A stretch of DNA of 64,000 bases from Ensifer adhaerens (GTDB lineage Bacteria > Pseudomonadota > Alphaproteobacteria > Rhizobiales > Rhizobiaceae): positions 1,472,001 to 1,536,000 of the forward strand of contig OCMG01000004.1 of assembly GCA_900215285.1 (NCBI GenBank), in the 5' to 3' direction. The notes beneath the pieces are model-generated. The model did no database searches, was not told the origin of the DNA, and saw only the letters and a program-made list of their open reading frames with translations. Each line of letters starts with the position of its first letter. The stretch's first letter is position 1. The translations under genes were made by a program, and so were the position numbers. Positions 51,654 to 60,994 of the stretch are shown here, one piece after another.

Positions 51654-51678
51654 GGATCCTGCCGAGCGGGCGGGATCC
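51654..51678 (-). repeat. Hairpin in the coxS-coxL gap
   Basis: GGATCCTGCC and GGCGGGATCC pair (one T-G wobble) around GAGCG within the 132-base coxS-coxL gap. No U-tract, so more likely an mRNA processing or stability hairpin that sets subunit ratio. Confidence 0.5.
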
Positions 51679-51712
51679 AACTGCGGTTTGCCGAGCTTTC
51701 CTTCACCCGACC

Positions 51713-52201
51713 TTATTCAGCCGCCTGCTTCGCGCCGCCCATTTCGTCAGCAGCGGACAGGATCGATTTCACGATGTTGTGGTAGCCGGTGCAACGACAG
51801 ATGTTGCCTTCCAGCTCGCTCCGCACCGTCTGCTCGTCGAGCTGACCGCCATGGCGGCGGATCATGTCGACAGCGGTCATCACCATGCCGGGCGTGCAGA
51901 AGCCACACTGAAGACCATGGTTTTCCTTGAAGGCGGCCTGCACCGGATGCAGCGTATCGCCCGAGGAAATGCCCTCAATGGTGGTGATGTCGGAGCCGGA
52001 TGCCTGAACTGCCAGAATGGTGCAGCTCTTGACCGAACGCCCGTCCATGTGGATCACGCAGGCGCCGCATTGCGTGGTATCGCAACCGACATGCGTTCCC
52101 GTCAGGCCCAGGTTTTCACGGATGAAGTTCACGAGCAGGGTGCGATCTTCGCATTCTCCGCTCACCTTGCGACCATTCACGGTCAACGTCACTTTCGTCA
52201 T
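51713..52201 (-). CDS. coxS: Aerobic CO-dehydrogenase-like [2Fe-2S] subunit (small)
   Basis: The 162-aa iron-sulfur subunit has both cluster motifs of the xanthine oxidase family: [17 protein letters not shown] with a following Cys, and QCGFCTPGM ... CRCTGY. First gene of coxSLM, preceded by AGGGAGGA. The usual maturation genes (coxD, coxE, coxF, coxG) are not in the window. Confidence 0.93.
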   Translation of the reverse strand: MTKVTLTVNGRKVSGECEDRTLLVNFIRENLGLTGTHVGCDTTQCGACVIHMDGRSVKSCTILAVQASGSDITTIEGISSGDTLHPVQAAFKENHGLQCGFCTPGMVMTAVDMIRRHGGQLDEQTVRSELEGNICRCTGYHNIVKSILSAADEMGGAKQAAE

Positions 52202-52266
52202 GCATTCCTCCCTAGATTAGCAGACGCAGTGGGGGGAGTATTTGCTGAATTCTCCCGGCAAGCAAC

Positions 52267-52315
52267 CGAAACATCAGAATGTGTAAAAGATTTGAAACAT
52301 TTTGGCGTCTGAAAC
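52267..52315 (-). promoter_or_regulatory. Repeated GTTTC motif upstream of coxS
   Basis: On the minus strand GTTTCA, GTTTCA and GTTTCG occur in the same orientation with start-to-start spacings of 17 and 26 bases, 65-115 bases before coxS. They might be regulator half-sites; the repeat is short and could be chance. Confidence 0.25.
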
Positions 52316-52490
52316 GTTATCTGCCCGCAAATGGCTGATCGGTCGCGAGCGGTGGGGCGGTGCGTTTCCACAATTTGAGCCAGATTGGTATTTAGTTCAA
52401 ACATTTGGCTCTCGCGGAGACCGCGCGATCCATGCTAGTCAGTACGGATGGGGGGGTGTCTGGCTCCGCCCGTTACACAGGGAGACAATC

Positions 52491-52754
52491 ATGAAGAAAG
52501 CTATTGCATTGATTCTGGTGGCGCTCGCCGTCACAAGCTGCACGCAGACCGAAAAGGGCGCGGCCATCGGCGCTGCCGGCGGCGCAATCCTCGGCGGCGC
52601 GATCACCGGCGACGTTCGTGGCGCAGCAGTCGGCGCTGCCATCGGTGGCGTGACGGGTGCCGTTGTCGGCCACGTTTCCGAACAGCCCGGCCAGTGCTAC
52701 TACCGCGACCGCTATGGCCGCCGCTACATCGACAGCTGCCCGCGCGGCTACTAA
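52491..52754 (+). CDS. Glycine-zipper lipoprotein (YMGG-like)
   Basis: The 87-aa lipoprotein has lipobox LAVTSC (Cys17). A Gly/Ala-rich zipper (~23-60) holds repeated GAAIGAA/GAAVGAAIGG units as found in outer-membrane-associated Gly-zipper proteins (YMGG/SlyB type). A short Tyr/Arg/Cys tail follows. The start follows GGGAGACAATC. Its own terminator follows 20 bases after the stop, so it is monocistronic. Divergent from coxSLM. Confidence 0.85.
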   Translation: MKKAIALILVALAVTSCTQTEKGAAIGAAGGAILGGAITGDVRGAAVGAAIGGVTGAVVGHVSEQPGQCYYRDRYGRRYIDSCPRGY

Positions 52755-52773
52755 GTCGATCTGACTTCCTAAG

Positions 52774-52807
52774 AGCACCGGCGCGGCAAAAACGCGCCGG
52801 TGTTTTT
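52774..52807 (+). terminator. Rho-independent terminator after the Gly-zipper lipoprotein gene
   Basis: CACCGGCGCG and CGCGCCGGTG, perfect 10-bp stem with GCAAAAA loop, followed by TTTTTTT. Confidence 0.93.
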
Positions 52808-52810
52808 TTG

Positions 52811-52841
52811 TCTTGACCTTCCAGTGACTGGAAGGATTAGC
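52811..52841 (+). promoter_or_regulatory. CueR-type promoter and operator of copA
   Basis: A -35 TTGACC (52811-52816) and -10 TAGCCT (52836-52841) are 19 bases apart, the overlong spacer of MerR-family promoters. Between and over the -35 lies the dyad CCTTCCAG-TGA-CTGGAAGG (52815-52833), matching the CueR operator pattern. It is 30 bases upstream of the copA start, whose cognate regulator cueR lies just downstream of copA. Confidence 0.88.
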
Positions 52842-52870
52842 CTTGCTGAAAATATGCAGGAGGGTTCGAG

Positions 52871-55207
52871 ATGAGCATGAATTCCGAAACGCTGCCGGCT
52901 GACGGCGCGCCAATCCCGACCGCCATCGATCCCGTGTGCGGGATGACGGTTAAGTTGAACGCGGGCAAGCCGAAGCTTGTCTACAAGGGCACGGAATATC
53001 ACTTCTGCAATCCGAAATGCCTGACGCGCTTTGACGCCGACCCCTACTTTTATCTCTCCGGCAATTCCAAGCGGCGTAAGAAGGCCGCGCCCAAGGTGGC
53101 GCGCTATACCTGCCCGATGGATCCGGAGATCGTGCAGGACGGTCCCGGCACCTGCCCGATCTGCGGCATGGCGCTGGAACCGATGGACGGGCAGGCGGAT
53201 GGACCGAACCCGGAACTCGTGGATTTTACCCGCCGCTTCTGGGTGAGCGTGGCCGCTGCCGTTCCGCTGCTGATCCTTTCCATGGGGCCGATGCTGGGTC
53301 TGCCGATCCGGGACTGGATCGGCGAGCGGATTTCCGTCTTTCTCGAGATGATCCTTGCAGCACCCGTCGTGCTCTGGGCGGCGCAGCCGTTCTTCCATCG
53401 CGGCTGGGTGTCGGTGAAGACATGGCACCTCAACATGTGGACGCTGATCATGCTGGGTGTCTCGGCGGCCTTCGGCTATAGCGTGGTCGCGGCCTTCTTC
53501 CCCGGGATATTCCCGCATCACATGACGGGGCATGGCGGCGGTGTCCCGGTCTATTTCGAGGCGTCAGTCGTCATCATCGCGCTCGTCTTTCTCGGGCAGC
53601 TCCTGGAACTGAGGGCGCGCGAGAAGACGGGCGATGCGCTCAAGGCGCTGGTCAATCTCGCGCCGAAAAAGGCGCAGCGGCTCAATGCCGATGGCTCGGA
53701 ATATGAGGTTCCGCTGGAGAACATCCTGGTCGGCGACCGTATTCGGGTGCGCCCCGGGGAGAGTGTTGCAGTCGACGGGCAGGTGGCGGAGGGCCGTTCG
53801 GCGGTCGACGAAAGCATGATCACCGGCGAGTCGATCCCGGTCGAAAAGAACCCCGGCGATGCCGTGACCGGCGGAACGATCAACGGCAATGGCGGGCTGG
53901 TGATCGAGGCGACCAAGGTTGGCGACGACACGATGCTGGCGCAGATCGTCAAGATGGTGACAAGCGCCCAGCGGTCGCGCGCACCGATCCAGAGCCTGGC
54001 CGATCGCGTTGCGTCCTGGTTTGTGCCGGCGGTGGTGGGCGTTGCCGTGATTTCGTTCATCGCGTGGCTTGTCTTCGCGCCGGAACAGTCCTTCATCTAT
54101 GCCATCGTGGCGGCCGTCTCCGTGCTGATGATTGCCTGCCCCTGTGCGCTCGGGCTTGCGACTCCGGTCTCGGTGATCGCCGCCACGGGGCGCGGCGCGC
54201 AGGTCGGCGTGCTGATCCGCAATGCGGCGGCGCTGGAACGGCTGGCGGCGGCGGATGTGCTCGTCATCGACAAGACCGGGACCATTACCGAGGGCAAGCC
54301 GGTTCTCTCCGGCGTGACAGCACTCGAAGGATTTTCCGAAGATGAGGTTCTGGCGCTGGCCGCTGCGCTCGAAAAGGGCTCCGGCCACCCGCTCGCCGCC
54401 GCGATCCTGACGGGGGCGGAGGAGAAAGGGCTTTCGCTGCAGGACGTCGCCGATTTCGACTCCGTTTCCGGCAAGGGCGTGATGGGGGTGATTGGCGGGC
54501 GCAAGGTGGCACTCGGCAATGCGAAGATGATGGGCCATGTCGGTGTCGCGGATGCCGGATTTGACGGCAAGGCCGAGGCGCTGGCGCGGGAAGGCGCGAC
54601 CGTGATGTATCTCGCGGTCGAGAATCGCCCCGCCGGGCTGATCGCGGCGGCAGATCCGGTGAAGGCCACGGCAAAGGAGGCGGTTGCGGCGCTCAAGGAC
54701 TCCGGCCTGCGCGTCATCATGGCGACGGGCGACCAGGAGGCTGCTGCACGCGTGGTGGCCGGCCGCGTCGGGATCGAGGAGTTCCGCGCAGGTCTTCTGC
54801 CGGAGGGCAAGAAGGTCCTGGTCGACGGGCTTCAGGCGGAAGGCCATTCTGTCGCCATGGCCGGCGATGGCGTCAATGATGCGCCGGCGCTGGCAGCGGC
54901 CGATACCGGCATTGCCATGGGCACCGGGGCGGATGTGGCGATCGAAAGCGCCGGGATCACGCTGGTGAAGGGCGATCTGCAGGGCGTGGTGAAGGCAAGG
55001 CAACTCGCCACGGCCACGATCCGTAACATCAAGCAAAACCTGTTCTTCGCTTTCATATATAACGTGGTGGGCGTGCCGATTGCCGCAGGCGTGCTTTATC
55101 CGATCACCGGGTCGATGCTGTCGCCCATGCTGGCGGCGGCGGCGATGAGTCTGTCGTCTGTCTCGGTGATCACGAATGCGCTGCGGCTGCGGCAGCTGAA
55201 GATTTGA
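52871..55207 (+). CDS. copA: Copper-exporting P1B-type ATPase with YHS and heavy-metal-binding N-terminus
   Basis: Pumps Cu+ out of the cytoplasm. The 778-aa protein lacks the usual CxxC HMA domains: instead it has a YHS domain (~19-60, DPVCGMTV ... YHFCNPKC) and a heavy-metal-binding domain (~78-110, [10 protein letters not shown] ... CPICGM). Membrane helices bear the CPC ion motif (~423-425), and the P-domain DKTGT starts near residue 467, with [10 protein letters not shown] further on. AGGAGGG lies six bases before the ATG. It is coexpressed with cueR from a CueR promoter. Confidence 0.94.
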   Translation: MSMNSETLPADGAPIPTAIDPVCGMTVKLNAGKPKLVYKGTEYHFCNPKCLTRFDADPYFYLSGNSKRRKKAAPKVARYTCPMDPEIVQDGPGTCPICGMALEPMDGQADGPNPELVDFTRRFWVSVAAAVPLLILSMGPMLGLPIRDWIGERISVFLEMILAAPVVLWAAQPFFHRGWVSVKTWHLNMWTLIMLGVSAAFGYSVVAAFFPGIFPHHMTGHGGGVPVYFEASVVIIALVFLGQLLELRAREKTGDALKALVNLAPKKAQRLNADGSEYEVPLENILVGDRIRVRPGESVAVDGQVAEGRSAVDESMITGESIPVEKNPGDAVTGGTINGNGGLVIEATKVGDDTMLAQIVKMVTSAQRSRAPIQSLADRVASWFVPAVVGVAVISFIAWLVFAPEQSFIYAIVAAVSVLMIACPCALGLATPVSVIAATGRGAQVGVLIRNAAALERLAAADVLVIDKTGTITEGKPVLSGVTALEGFSEDEVLALAAALEKGSGHPLAAAILTGAEEKGLSLQDVADFDSVSGKGVMGVIGGRKVALGNAKMMGHVGVADAGFDGKAEALAREGATVMYLAVENRPAGLIAAADPVKATAKEAVAALKDSGLRVIMATGDQEAAARVVAGRVGIEEFRAGLLPEGKKVLVDGLQAEGHSVAMAGDGVNDAPALAAADTGIAMGTGADVAIESAGITLVKGDLQGVVKARQLATATIRNIKQNLFFAFIYNVVGVPIAAGVLYPITGSMLSPMLAAAAMSLSSVSVITNALRLRQLKI

Positions 55208-55219
55208 AGGGAGACCGTC

Positions 55220-55633
55220 ATGAACATCGGTGAAGCCTCGGAACGCTCCGGCCTGCCGGCCAAGACGATCCGCTATTATGAGGACATCTCGCTCGTTGCG
55301 CCCGACCGGGCCGACAATGGCTATCGCGATTACAGCCTCAACGACGTCCACCGTCTGCGCTTCCTGCATCGTGCCCGCAATCTCGGTTTTTCGATCGATG
55401 AATGCCGGCTGCTGCTGTCGCTCTATTCGGATCGCAACCGGGCGAGCAGCGACGTGAAGGCGGTGGCCGAGCAGAAGCTTTCCGAGATCGACGCCAAGAT
55501 TGCCGAGCTGCAATCGCTGAAAAACGCGCTCCAGCCGCTGGTCGATTGCTGCCATGGCGACGACCGGCCGGATTGCCCCATTCTCGACGATCTTGCAGGC
55601 CATGGCCATCAGCGGGGACACGGGCAGGCGTGA
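55220..55633 (+). CDS. cueR: MerR-family copper-responsive regulator CueR
   Basis: Cu+-sensing activator of copA. The 137-aa protein has a MerR HTH (MNIGEASERSGLPAKTIRYYE), a dimerisation helix and a C-terminal metal loop with Cys110/Cys111 and Cys119 (CCHGDDRPDC), matching the CueR two-Cys signature. It starts 12 bases after copA. A His-rich tail (HGHQRGHG) follows. Confidence 0.94.
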   Translation: MNIGEASERSGLPAKTIRYYEDISLVAPDRADNGYRDYSLNDVHRLRFLHRARNLGFSIDECRLLLSLYSDRNRASSDVKAVAEQKLSEIDAKIAELQSLKNALQPLVDCCHGDDRPDCPILDDLAGHGHQRGHGQA

Positions 55634-55687
55634 CGCCGCTTCAACGCGGTGCTATAGCCGGCTCATGAAAGAGGGCGGCAGGGTAGC

Positions 55688-56857
55688 ATGCGCAAGATAA
55701 CGGTTCTCGGATCGACGGGCTCGATCGGTGTTTCGACGCTGGATGTGATCGGGCAATTGGGCGGACGCGAGGCATTTGATGTGCTGGCGCTGACCGGCAA
55801 TGGCAATATCCCGTTGCTCGCAGAACAGGCCATCGCCTCGGGAGCCAAGCTCGCCGTCACCGCCAGCGAAGAGCTTTATTCCGAACTGAAGGATGCGCTT
55901 TCCGGCACCGGCATTCAGGTCGCCGCCGGCAAAACCGGCCTCATCGAAGCCGCCGAGATGGAGGCGAGCCTTGTCATGGCGGCCATCGTCGGCACGGCTG
56001 GCCTTGCGCCCACGCTTGCCGCCGCAAGACGCGGCGCCGATATCGCACTTGCCAACAAGGAATGCCTCGTCTCCGCCGGCACGCTCTTTGTCGAGGCGGT
56101 CGAGACAGGCGGCGGCAAGCTGCTGCCGGTCGACAGCGAACACAATGCCATCTTCCAGGTGCTGGAGGAGAACCAGCGCCATGCGCTGGAGCGCATCGTG
56201 CTCACAGCCTCGGGTGGGCCGTTCCGCACATGGACGCGCGAGCAGATGGCGGGCGTCACTGCGGCGATAGCGCGCGTGCATCCCAACTGGTCGATGGGCC
56301 TGAAGATTTCCGTCGGCAGCGCCTCGATGTTCAACAAGGCGCTGGAAATGATCGAGGCGAAGCATCTCTTCCGCGTCGCGCCCGAACAGATCGAAGTCAT
56401 TGTCCACCCGCAAAGCGTCATCCATTCCATGGTCGGCTACACGGATGGCTCGGTGCTCGCCCAGCTCGGTTGCCCGGACATGCGCACGGCCATCGGCTAT
56501 GCGCTCGCCCACCCCGCGCGCCCGAAGCTCAATGTCGAACGCCTCGACTTCGCCAAGCTCGCCCGCCTGGATTTCGAAGCTCCCGACGAGAACCGCTTCC
56601 CCGCACTCCGCCTCGCACGGCTGGCCATGACCCGCGGCGGCCAGCAAAGCGCCATCATGAACGCGGCGGAAGAAACCGCCTTCGAGGCCTTTGTGGAAGA
56701 GAAGATCGGGTTTCTGGAAATGGCCGATGTGGCCGAGGCGGTCATGGAGGAGATGACCGGCTGGGGCGCTGCCGCGACGGTCGAGGATGTGTTTGCGTGT
56801 GATGCGGAGGCGAGGGCAAGGGCCGGGGAGTGGGTCCGGGGGAAGCGGGCGGCTTAA
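55688..56857 (+). CDS. dxr: 1-deoxy-D-xylulose 5-phosphate reductoisomerase
   Basis: Second enzyme of the MEP isoprenoid pathway, rearranging and reducing DXP to MEP with NADPH. The 389-aa protein has the N-terminal NADPH motif GSTGSIGVSTLDVI, the NKECLVSAG segment, metal and substrate residues in VDSEHNAIFQVLEE, the loop GGPFRTW, and HPNWSMGLKISVGSASMFNK. Full length with no damage. Stands alone, convergent with the GHKL gene. Confidence 0.95.
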   Translation: MRKITVLGSTGSIGVSTLDVIGQLGGREAFDVLALTGNGNIPLLAEQAIASGAKLAVTASEELYSELKDALSGTGIQVAAGKTGLIEAAEMEASLVMAAIVGTAGLAPTLAAARRGADIALANKECLVSAGTLFVEAVETGGGKLLPVDSEHNAIFQVLEENQRHALERIVLTASGGPFRTWTREQMAGVTAAIARVHPNWSMGLKISVGSASMFNKALEMIEAKHLFRVAPEQIEVIVHPQSVIHSMVGYTDGSVLAQLGCPDMRTAIGYALAHPARPKLNVERLDFAKLARLDFEAPDENRFPALRLARLAMTRGGQQSAIMNAAEETAFEAFVEEKIGFLEMADVAEAVMEEMTGWGAAATVEDVFACDAEARARAGEWVRGKRAA

Positions 56858-56936
56858 GTGGGCTCAGATAAGATTGGTTTGATAAGTCTGATAGGCGTCA
56901 ATATCGAGCGTCGGGCCAATTACATCTAGGCGAATT

Positions 56937-58754
56937 TCAGCCATTCTCTTGGTCATCCACTTCACCGTCCGTGCGCTTCATCTTGAGCGTTTTGCCGAGC
57001 ATACGCCTCGCATCTTGCAGCGATTCATAGTAATTGTCGGCCGCAATGCTCAGGCTTTCGGGTTGCAATGCTTTTCCCATAGCCTCCTCATCCCACTCCT
57101 TGTTAATGCGCTTTGCCAGTGCGAATACTACAGCCAATCCTACACGGTTAATCATAGAATTGCGAGAAAGGCCTCTGGCGATATTCTGCATTACCTCGGG
57201 ATCTGGCGCTTGAGAATACTCTCGGATCAATTGTTCCTGCATCAGTTGAACAGCTGGGTAGCTCATATTGATGAATAGTTCACCAGAAGTCGAATAATAT
57301 CGCCCGGCTCGCCCAACAATCTGCTTGTCTTCAATATCGGAAGACTCGTCGAGAGGAATAAGCTTTGGTGCACGTTCCAAATTTTGCGCCATACGAGCCA
57401 TTTGGGCGCCCGTCTGTACTACGGTCAGATCATCGGGCTTGTGATGCCCGCCGCTTCCGGTGCCGTTCCGCCCTGTTCCACCCTCTATAGAGCCTCGCCC
57501 TTCTCCTTGATTGACCTCAAAATCGCCTTCGGAATCTGTACGTGGTGAGATAGAGCGGATACGCAGTTTGTTTAGTAGGTCTTGCAAACGATTTCTGATT
57601 TCGTCGCTTGAGTCTCCTGAGTTCGGGGCCATTGAATGGATCAAGTCGATCAACCACTCAGGCCGTTTCTCAAGTACCTGCAACGCGAAGTCTTTCGCTT
57701 CCACCTGATCCTGCTCGCCATCTGCGTAGCGAAGGAATTGACGATAGCCCTCTGGAATAACTGGGTAGTCGTCGGGGAGCTCAATGTGTACGGAAATATG
57801 TCTGGCGCCAAAAGGTACGCCAAATGTGGGGGCTTCGATTGTCCAAGATCGACCGGTGAGGACGCTGTACATTTCCCCTTTGAATACAATCGCGCAAGTG
57901 CTGAGGTTGGACGCTATTGAACCGCTCACTGACCTATTGTGGGATGTGTCGCGCATCGGTTCGTCGTAGATGTAATGCAGCTTAATTCCGTTGGCGAGTT
58001 CGACTGTTTCATCCTTCGCAAATACCCCCTTCGCTCGTCGAGCCGAAATCGTCTCGAAACGCCGGGAGCCGTCTTTTCGAGCATGAGTGCCTTCGTAAAG
58101 TCGGACCTCTACGTTGTCAGGCAAACGGTAAAAGCGATGATAGAGATAAGTTGCCAGCCAGAACGTCTTTTGAGCAGGGTCGCCATCGTAAGGGTCCAAG
58201 ACAGTATTTTGCTCGGCACGGTTCCCTAGCAGGACAACTTCGGTCCAATCTTCGTTAAGGCTGTGGCCACCTTCCGCCTTTAGAATCTCGGTCACCTCGA
58301 CTACGTCTCCGAGGGGCTCGCCGTTTGTGTCAAACCGGCGGAGGCGGCCATAAACTCCTTCACGTTCGCATAAGATCGTTTCATGAACCCGACCCGCTTT
58401 ACAGGAACGGTAGCGAATGCCTCGACGATTCGATGGAAGAGAAGCGACTTTCGCACCCATGCCGAAATTCTTGTCGAGGCCCTTGGTCTTGCCGATTGAA
58501 GCAGCCAAATTTGTCATTCGGGCTAATTCTTCATCGTCCATTCCAGGGCCGTTGTTGAAGATGGATAGCTTTGGTGCGCTCTCATGTGCAACAGAGAAGA
58601 TTACCTTACCCTCTGCTTCCTGTTGTGCAGCCTCCAGCGCATTTTTGAATAGTTCTCGAACCATCATCACTTTCGGGCAGCGATCAATTGTGCTTCTTAC
58701 CAAGAAGTCCTGATCATCGACCCGGAGGGCAGAAACGGCGCTATGCTGGTTCAT
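56937..58754 (-). CDS. GHKL-type (Hsp90-like) ATPase of unknown function
   Basis: The 605-aa protein has an N-terminal GHKL/HATPase fold: N-box ELFKNALEAAQ (Glu34, Asn38), G1 box NNGPGMDDEE (~67-76), G2 box NFGMGAKVASL (~97-107). The middle and C-terminal parts have no domain recognised here, apart from a Gly/Ser-rich linker near residues 420-445. There is no kinase core, MutL or topoisomerase region. By eye the DNA is much lower in G+C than its neighbours, and it sits alone between dxr and a DedA gene, suggesting horizontal acquisition. A role in defence or stress is possible but not shown. Confidence 0.85.
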   Translation of the reverse strand: MNQHSAVSALRVDDQDFLVRSTIDRCPKVMMVRELFKNALEAAQQEAEGKVIFSVAHESAPKLSIFNNGPGMDDEELARMTNLAASIGKTKGLDKNFGMGAKVASLPSNRRGIRYRSCKAGRVHETILCEREGVYGRLRRFDTNGEPLGDVVEVTEILKAEGGHSLNEDWTEVVLLGNRAEQNTVLDPYDGDPAQKTFWLATYLYHRFYRLPDNVEVRLYEGTHARKDGSRRFETISARRAKGVFAKDETVELANGIKLHYIYDEPMRDTSHNRSVSGSIASNLSTCAIVFKGEMYSVLTGRSWTIEAPTFGVPFGARHISVHIELPDDYPVIPEGYRQFLRYADGEQDQVEAKDFALQVLEKRPEWLIDLIHSMAPNSGDSSDEIRNRLQDLLNKLRIRSISPRTDSEGDFEVNQGEGRGSIEGGTGRNGTGSGGHHKPDDLTVVQTGAQMARMAQNLERAPKLIPLDESSDIEDKQIVGRAGRYYSTSGELFINMSYPAVQLMQEQLIREYSQAPDPEVMQNIARGLSRNSMINRVGLAVVFALAKRINKEWDEEAMGKALQPESLSIAADNYYESLQDARRMLGKTLKMKRTDGEVDDQENG

Positions 58755-59168
58755 TTTGACCTCAAAGACTAAATGCCCTGTTTCGGCTTTGGCCGGGGCT
58801 TCGGAGTTTATTCTGGAGACGGGTAGCCCAACGTTGTAGAACTGGATGCTATTGAAACTCCCCCACGACGTCGCTCTCGACTTTGATCAGAGAACATATT
58901 TAGTAAGTTTGCGCCTTATGATTGTATCGGAATTTGTTATTGTTGCAATATTTGCTAAATCAATCCGATCCGCAAACGGTATGGGTTTCACGAGATTGAT
59001 GGAGGTTCGATAACCCAGCAATGCAGAGCATTTCGCGTTGGGCATCACATACGCGGCCGTGAGGACCGGAGCGAATCAAAGTTGACGATCTTTCTCCGGA
59101 ACACGAGAATCCTATTTGCGTTAAACCGCCGCCACTAACGCCTCTCCCAAACGCGAAAGTCCCCAACC
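58755..59168. other. Gene-poor AT-rich gap upstream of the GHKL gene
   Basis: No supported gene. It holds a candidate promoter for the GHKL gene (58921-58948). A 68-codon open frame on the minus strand (58960-59166) lacks a ribosome-binding site or family match. No integrase, direct-repeat end or tRNA junction was noticed. Confidence 0.5.
58921..58948 (-). promoter_or_regulatory. Sigma-70-like promoter for the GHKL ATPase gene
   Basis: On the minus strand TTGCAA, 16 bases, TACAAT, in AT-rich DNA, leaving a leader of about 160 bases before the GHKL ATG. The match is seen; activity is inferred. Confidence 0.45.
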
Positions 59169-59732
59169 TTGCTCGAAACCCTCATCGCCCAATACGGCCT
59201 CCTCGCCGTCCTCATCGGGTCCGGGATCGAGGGGGAGACGGTGGTGTTTTTGGGGGGTGTTTCGGCGCATCGGCATCTTCTGCCGTTCTGGGGTGTCGCC
59301 GCAGCGGCGGCGATCGGGTCGTTCGTGGCGGACCAGATCTTCTTTTTTCTCGGCCGCCGGGCGAGTTCGCTGGGGTTTGTGCGCAGACTCACGTCTCATG
59401 CGGTGGCGGCGCGCGGCAAGGCGCTGCTGGAGCGCTATCCGACCGGGTTCATTCTGGCCTTCCGCTTCATTTACGGCATGCGCACCGTCAGCCCGGTCAT
59501 CATAGGCCTGTCTGCCGTGTCCGCCCGCAGGTTCGTGGTGCTCAATGCGGTTGCGGCTGTCGTGTGGGGCATTGTCATTTCCGCCGCCGGCTATCTGTTC
59601 AGCAATGCGATCGAAGCCTTGCTCGGGCGGCTGCATCTGCATGTCCACCTGATCATCGGCCTGGTGTTCGCGGTCGCCGTGGGCGGTATCCTGTTGATCT
59701 GGAGCCGCTGGGGGCTCGACAAGGCCCCCTGA
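59169..59732 (+). CDS. DedA family membrane protein
   Basis: The 187-aa inner-membrane protein has a DedA/SNARE-associated fold: GSGIEGETVVFLGG near the start with the acidic residue in helix 1, and the conserved RFIYGMRTVSPVIIGLS loop with arginines. DedA proteins are linked to lipid transport (undecaprenyl phosphate) and pH homeostasis. The start is a TTG with only weak upstream complementarity; no better start is in frame. Convergent with the beta-lactamase-like gene. Confidence 0.87.
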   Translation: MLETLIAQYGLLAVLIGSGIEGETVVFLGGVSAHRHLLPFWGVAAAAAIGSFVADQIFFFLGRRASSLGFVRRLTSHAVAARGKALLERYPTGFILAFRFIYGMRTVSPVIIGLSAVSARRFVVLNAVAAVVWGIVISAAGYLFSNAIEALLGRLHLHVHLIIGLVFAVAVGGILLIWSRWGLDKAP

Positions 59733-59780
59733 CGATCTGTTGCTGTGTGTCGCGCGGATGGGAGCGCGTCTGGCGTTGCC

Positions 59781-60899
59781 TCATACCCCATACACCGCCC
59801 GGCGCAGATTGTCCGGAAACGCGCCCATGCAGCCTTCCAGCGCGGTATTGCTCAGCGACACCATCGTGATCCCCGCCGCGCGGTCCACCAGCCAGGTGTT
59901 GCCGTAAACGCCGCCCCATTGCACCGCGCCCTTGGCCATGGTGTTGAGCGCGATGCTCGGGTCTTCGCAGACGGCGCCGAAGAAGCCGAAGCGCATGCCG
60001 GGTTCGCAGGTGATGCTGCCGACCTGGTTTGCGAAGCCGGCATCGGCGAGGTTGCGGCTCAGGATCTTGCCGCCGCCGTTTGCGAGCGTGTCGAGGAGGG
60101 TCATGACCTCGCCCGCCGTGCCGGCCATGCCGGCGCCGCCTGACTGGAAGGCCTTTGCGTTGAAGATGCGGTCGGGCGAGAAGCCGGCGGTCCAGCCGGA
60201 TTCGCGGGGCGGATAGTAGGGGCTCGGCATGCGGATCGCGCCTTTCGGGCCATCGGCATAGGCGGCGGCGAGGCGCTCGCGGTCGGTGACGTGGAAGCGG
60301 CTGTCCTTCAGGCCGAGCGGGCCGGTGATGTAGTGGTTCACCACCTCTTCCAGCGTGCCGCCATGGACGCGGGCGATCAGCGCGCCGAGAATATCCAGTG
60401 CCACGGAATAGGCCCAGGCAGTGCCGGGCTCGAAGGCCAGTGGAATCTTGTTCAGCGGTCGGAAATTTGTCTCGGCGTCGCGGTCGGTGTCGAGAATGCC
60501 CACCGTCACGCGGTTTTCCGGCTCGCGCTCCTCCAGCGTCGGGTCATAGGTGAGGCCGGATGTATGCGTCAGCAGGTGGCGGATGGTGATCGGGGCCTGT
60601 TGGCCGTTCGGCCCCTTAGGGTGGAACCAGGGCAGGTGGGTCACGGCGAGGTCGTCGAGGCCGAGCTTGCCCTTGTCGATCATGGCGAGCGTTGCGGCCG
60701 CGACGAATGGTTTGGTGACGGAGGCGAAGCGGAAGATAGTGTCGTCGCGCGTCCGCTTCTCCGCCTCGCGGTCGGCATAGCCCGCGGCGCGGCTATAGAT
60801 TTCCTTGCCGTTCTTGCGGACTTTGACGACGCAGCCGACAATGGTCTTGCGGGCGACGGCGGTGTCGATGACGCGGTCGAGGCGGTCCTGCATGGACAT
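59781..60899 (-). CDS. Serine beta-lactamase/esterase-family hydrolase (class C-like)
   Basis: The 372-aa protein has the serine active site SVTK in FRFASVTKPFVAA (~60), a Tyr-containing motif WAYSVALDILG (YxN equivalent altered to YSV) and a C-terminal KTG-like region not clearly intact. No signal peptide is evident, so it is cytoplasmic. Such proteins are often esterases or peptidases rather than drug-inactivating enzymes, and no antibiotic resistance is claimed. Confidence 0.85.
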   Translation of the reverse strand: MSMQDRLDRVIDTAVARKTIVGCVVKVRKNGKEIYSRAAGYADREAEKRTRDDTIFRFASVTKPFVAAATLAMIDKGKLGLDDLAVTHLPWFHPKGPNGQQAPITIRHLLTHTSGLTYDPTLEEREPENRVTVGILDTDRDAETNFRPLNKIPLAFEPGTAWAYSVALDILGALIARVHGGTLEEVVNHYITGPLGLKDSRFHVTDRERLAAAYADGPKGAIRMPSPYYPPRESGWTAGFSPDRIFNAKAFQSGGAGMAGTAGEVMTLLDTLANGGGKILSRNLADAGFANQVGSITCEPGMRFGFFGAVCEDPSIALNTMAKGAVQWGGVYGNTWLVDRAAGITMVSLSNTALEGCMGAFPDNLRRAVYGV

Positions 60900-60994
60900 G
60901 GATGATTCCTGAAATCGTTGTCAGAAATGGAAACGGAGCATGTCGCCATGCTCCGTTCAATTCAGAAATATTGATGTGTTGTCGGGTCGTGGCT

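Noticed and set aside
58960..59166. 68-codon minus-strand open frame upstream of the GHKL gene
   Set aside because: No ribosome-binding site, no recognised family, and low-complexity neighbours; kept only as part of the gene-poor gap.
59781..60899. Acquired beta-lactam resistance gene
   Set aside because: Only the SxxK motif is clear; no signal peptide, altered YxN, and base composition like neighbours, so an esterase/peptidase-like hydrolase is more likely.
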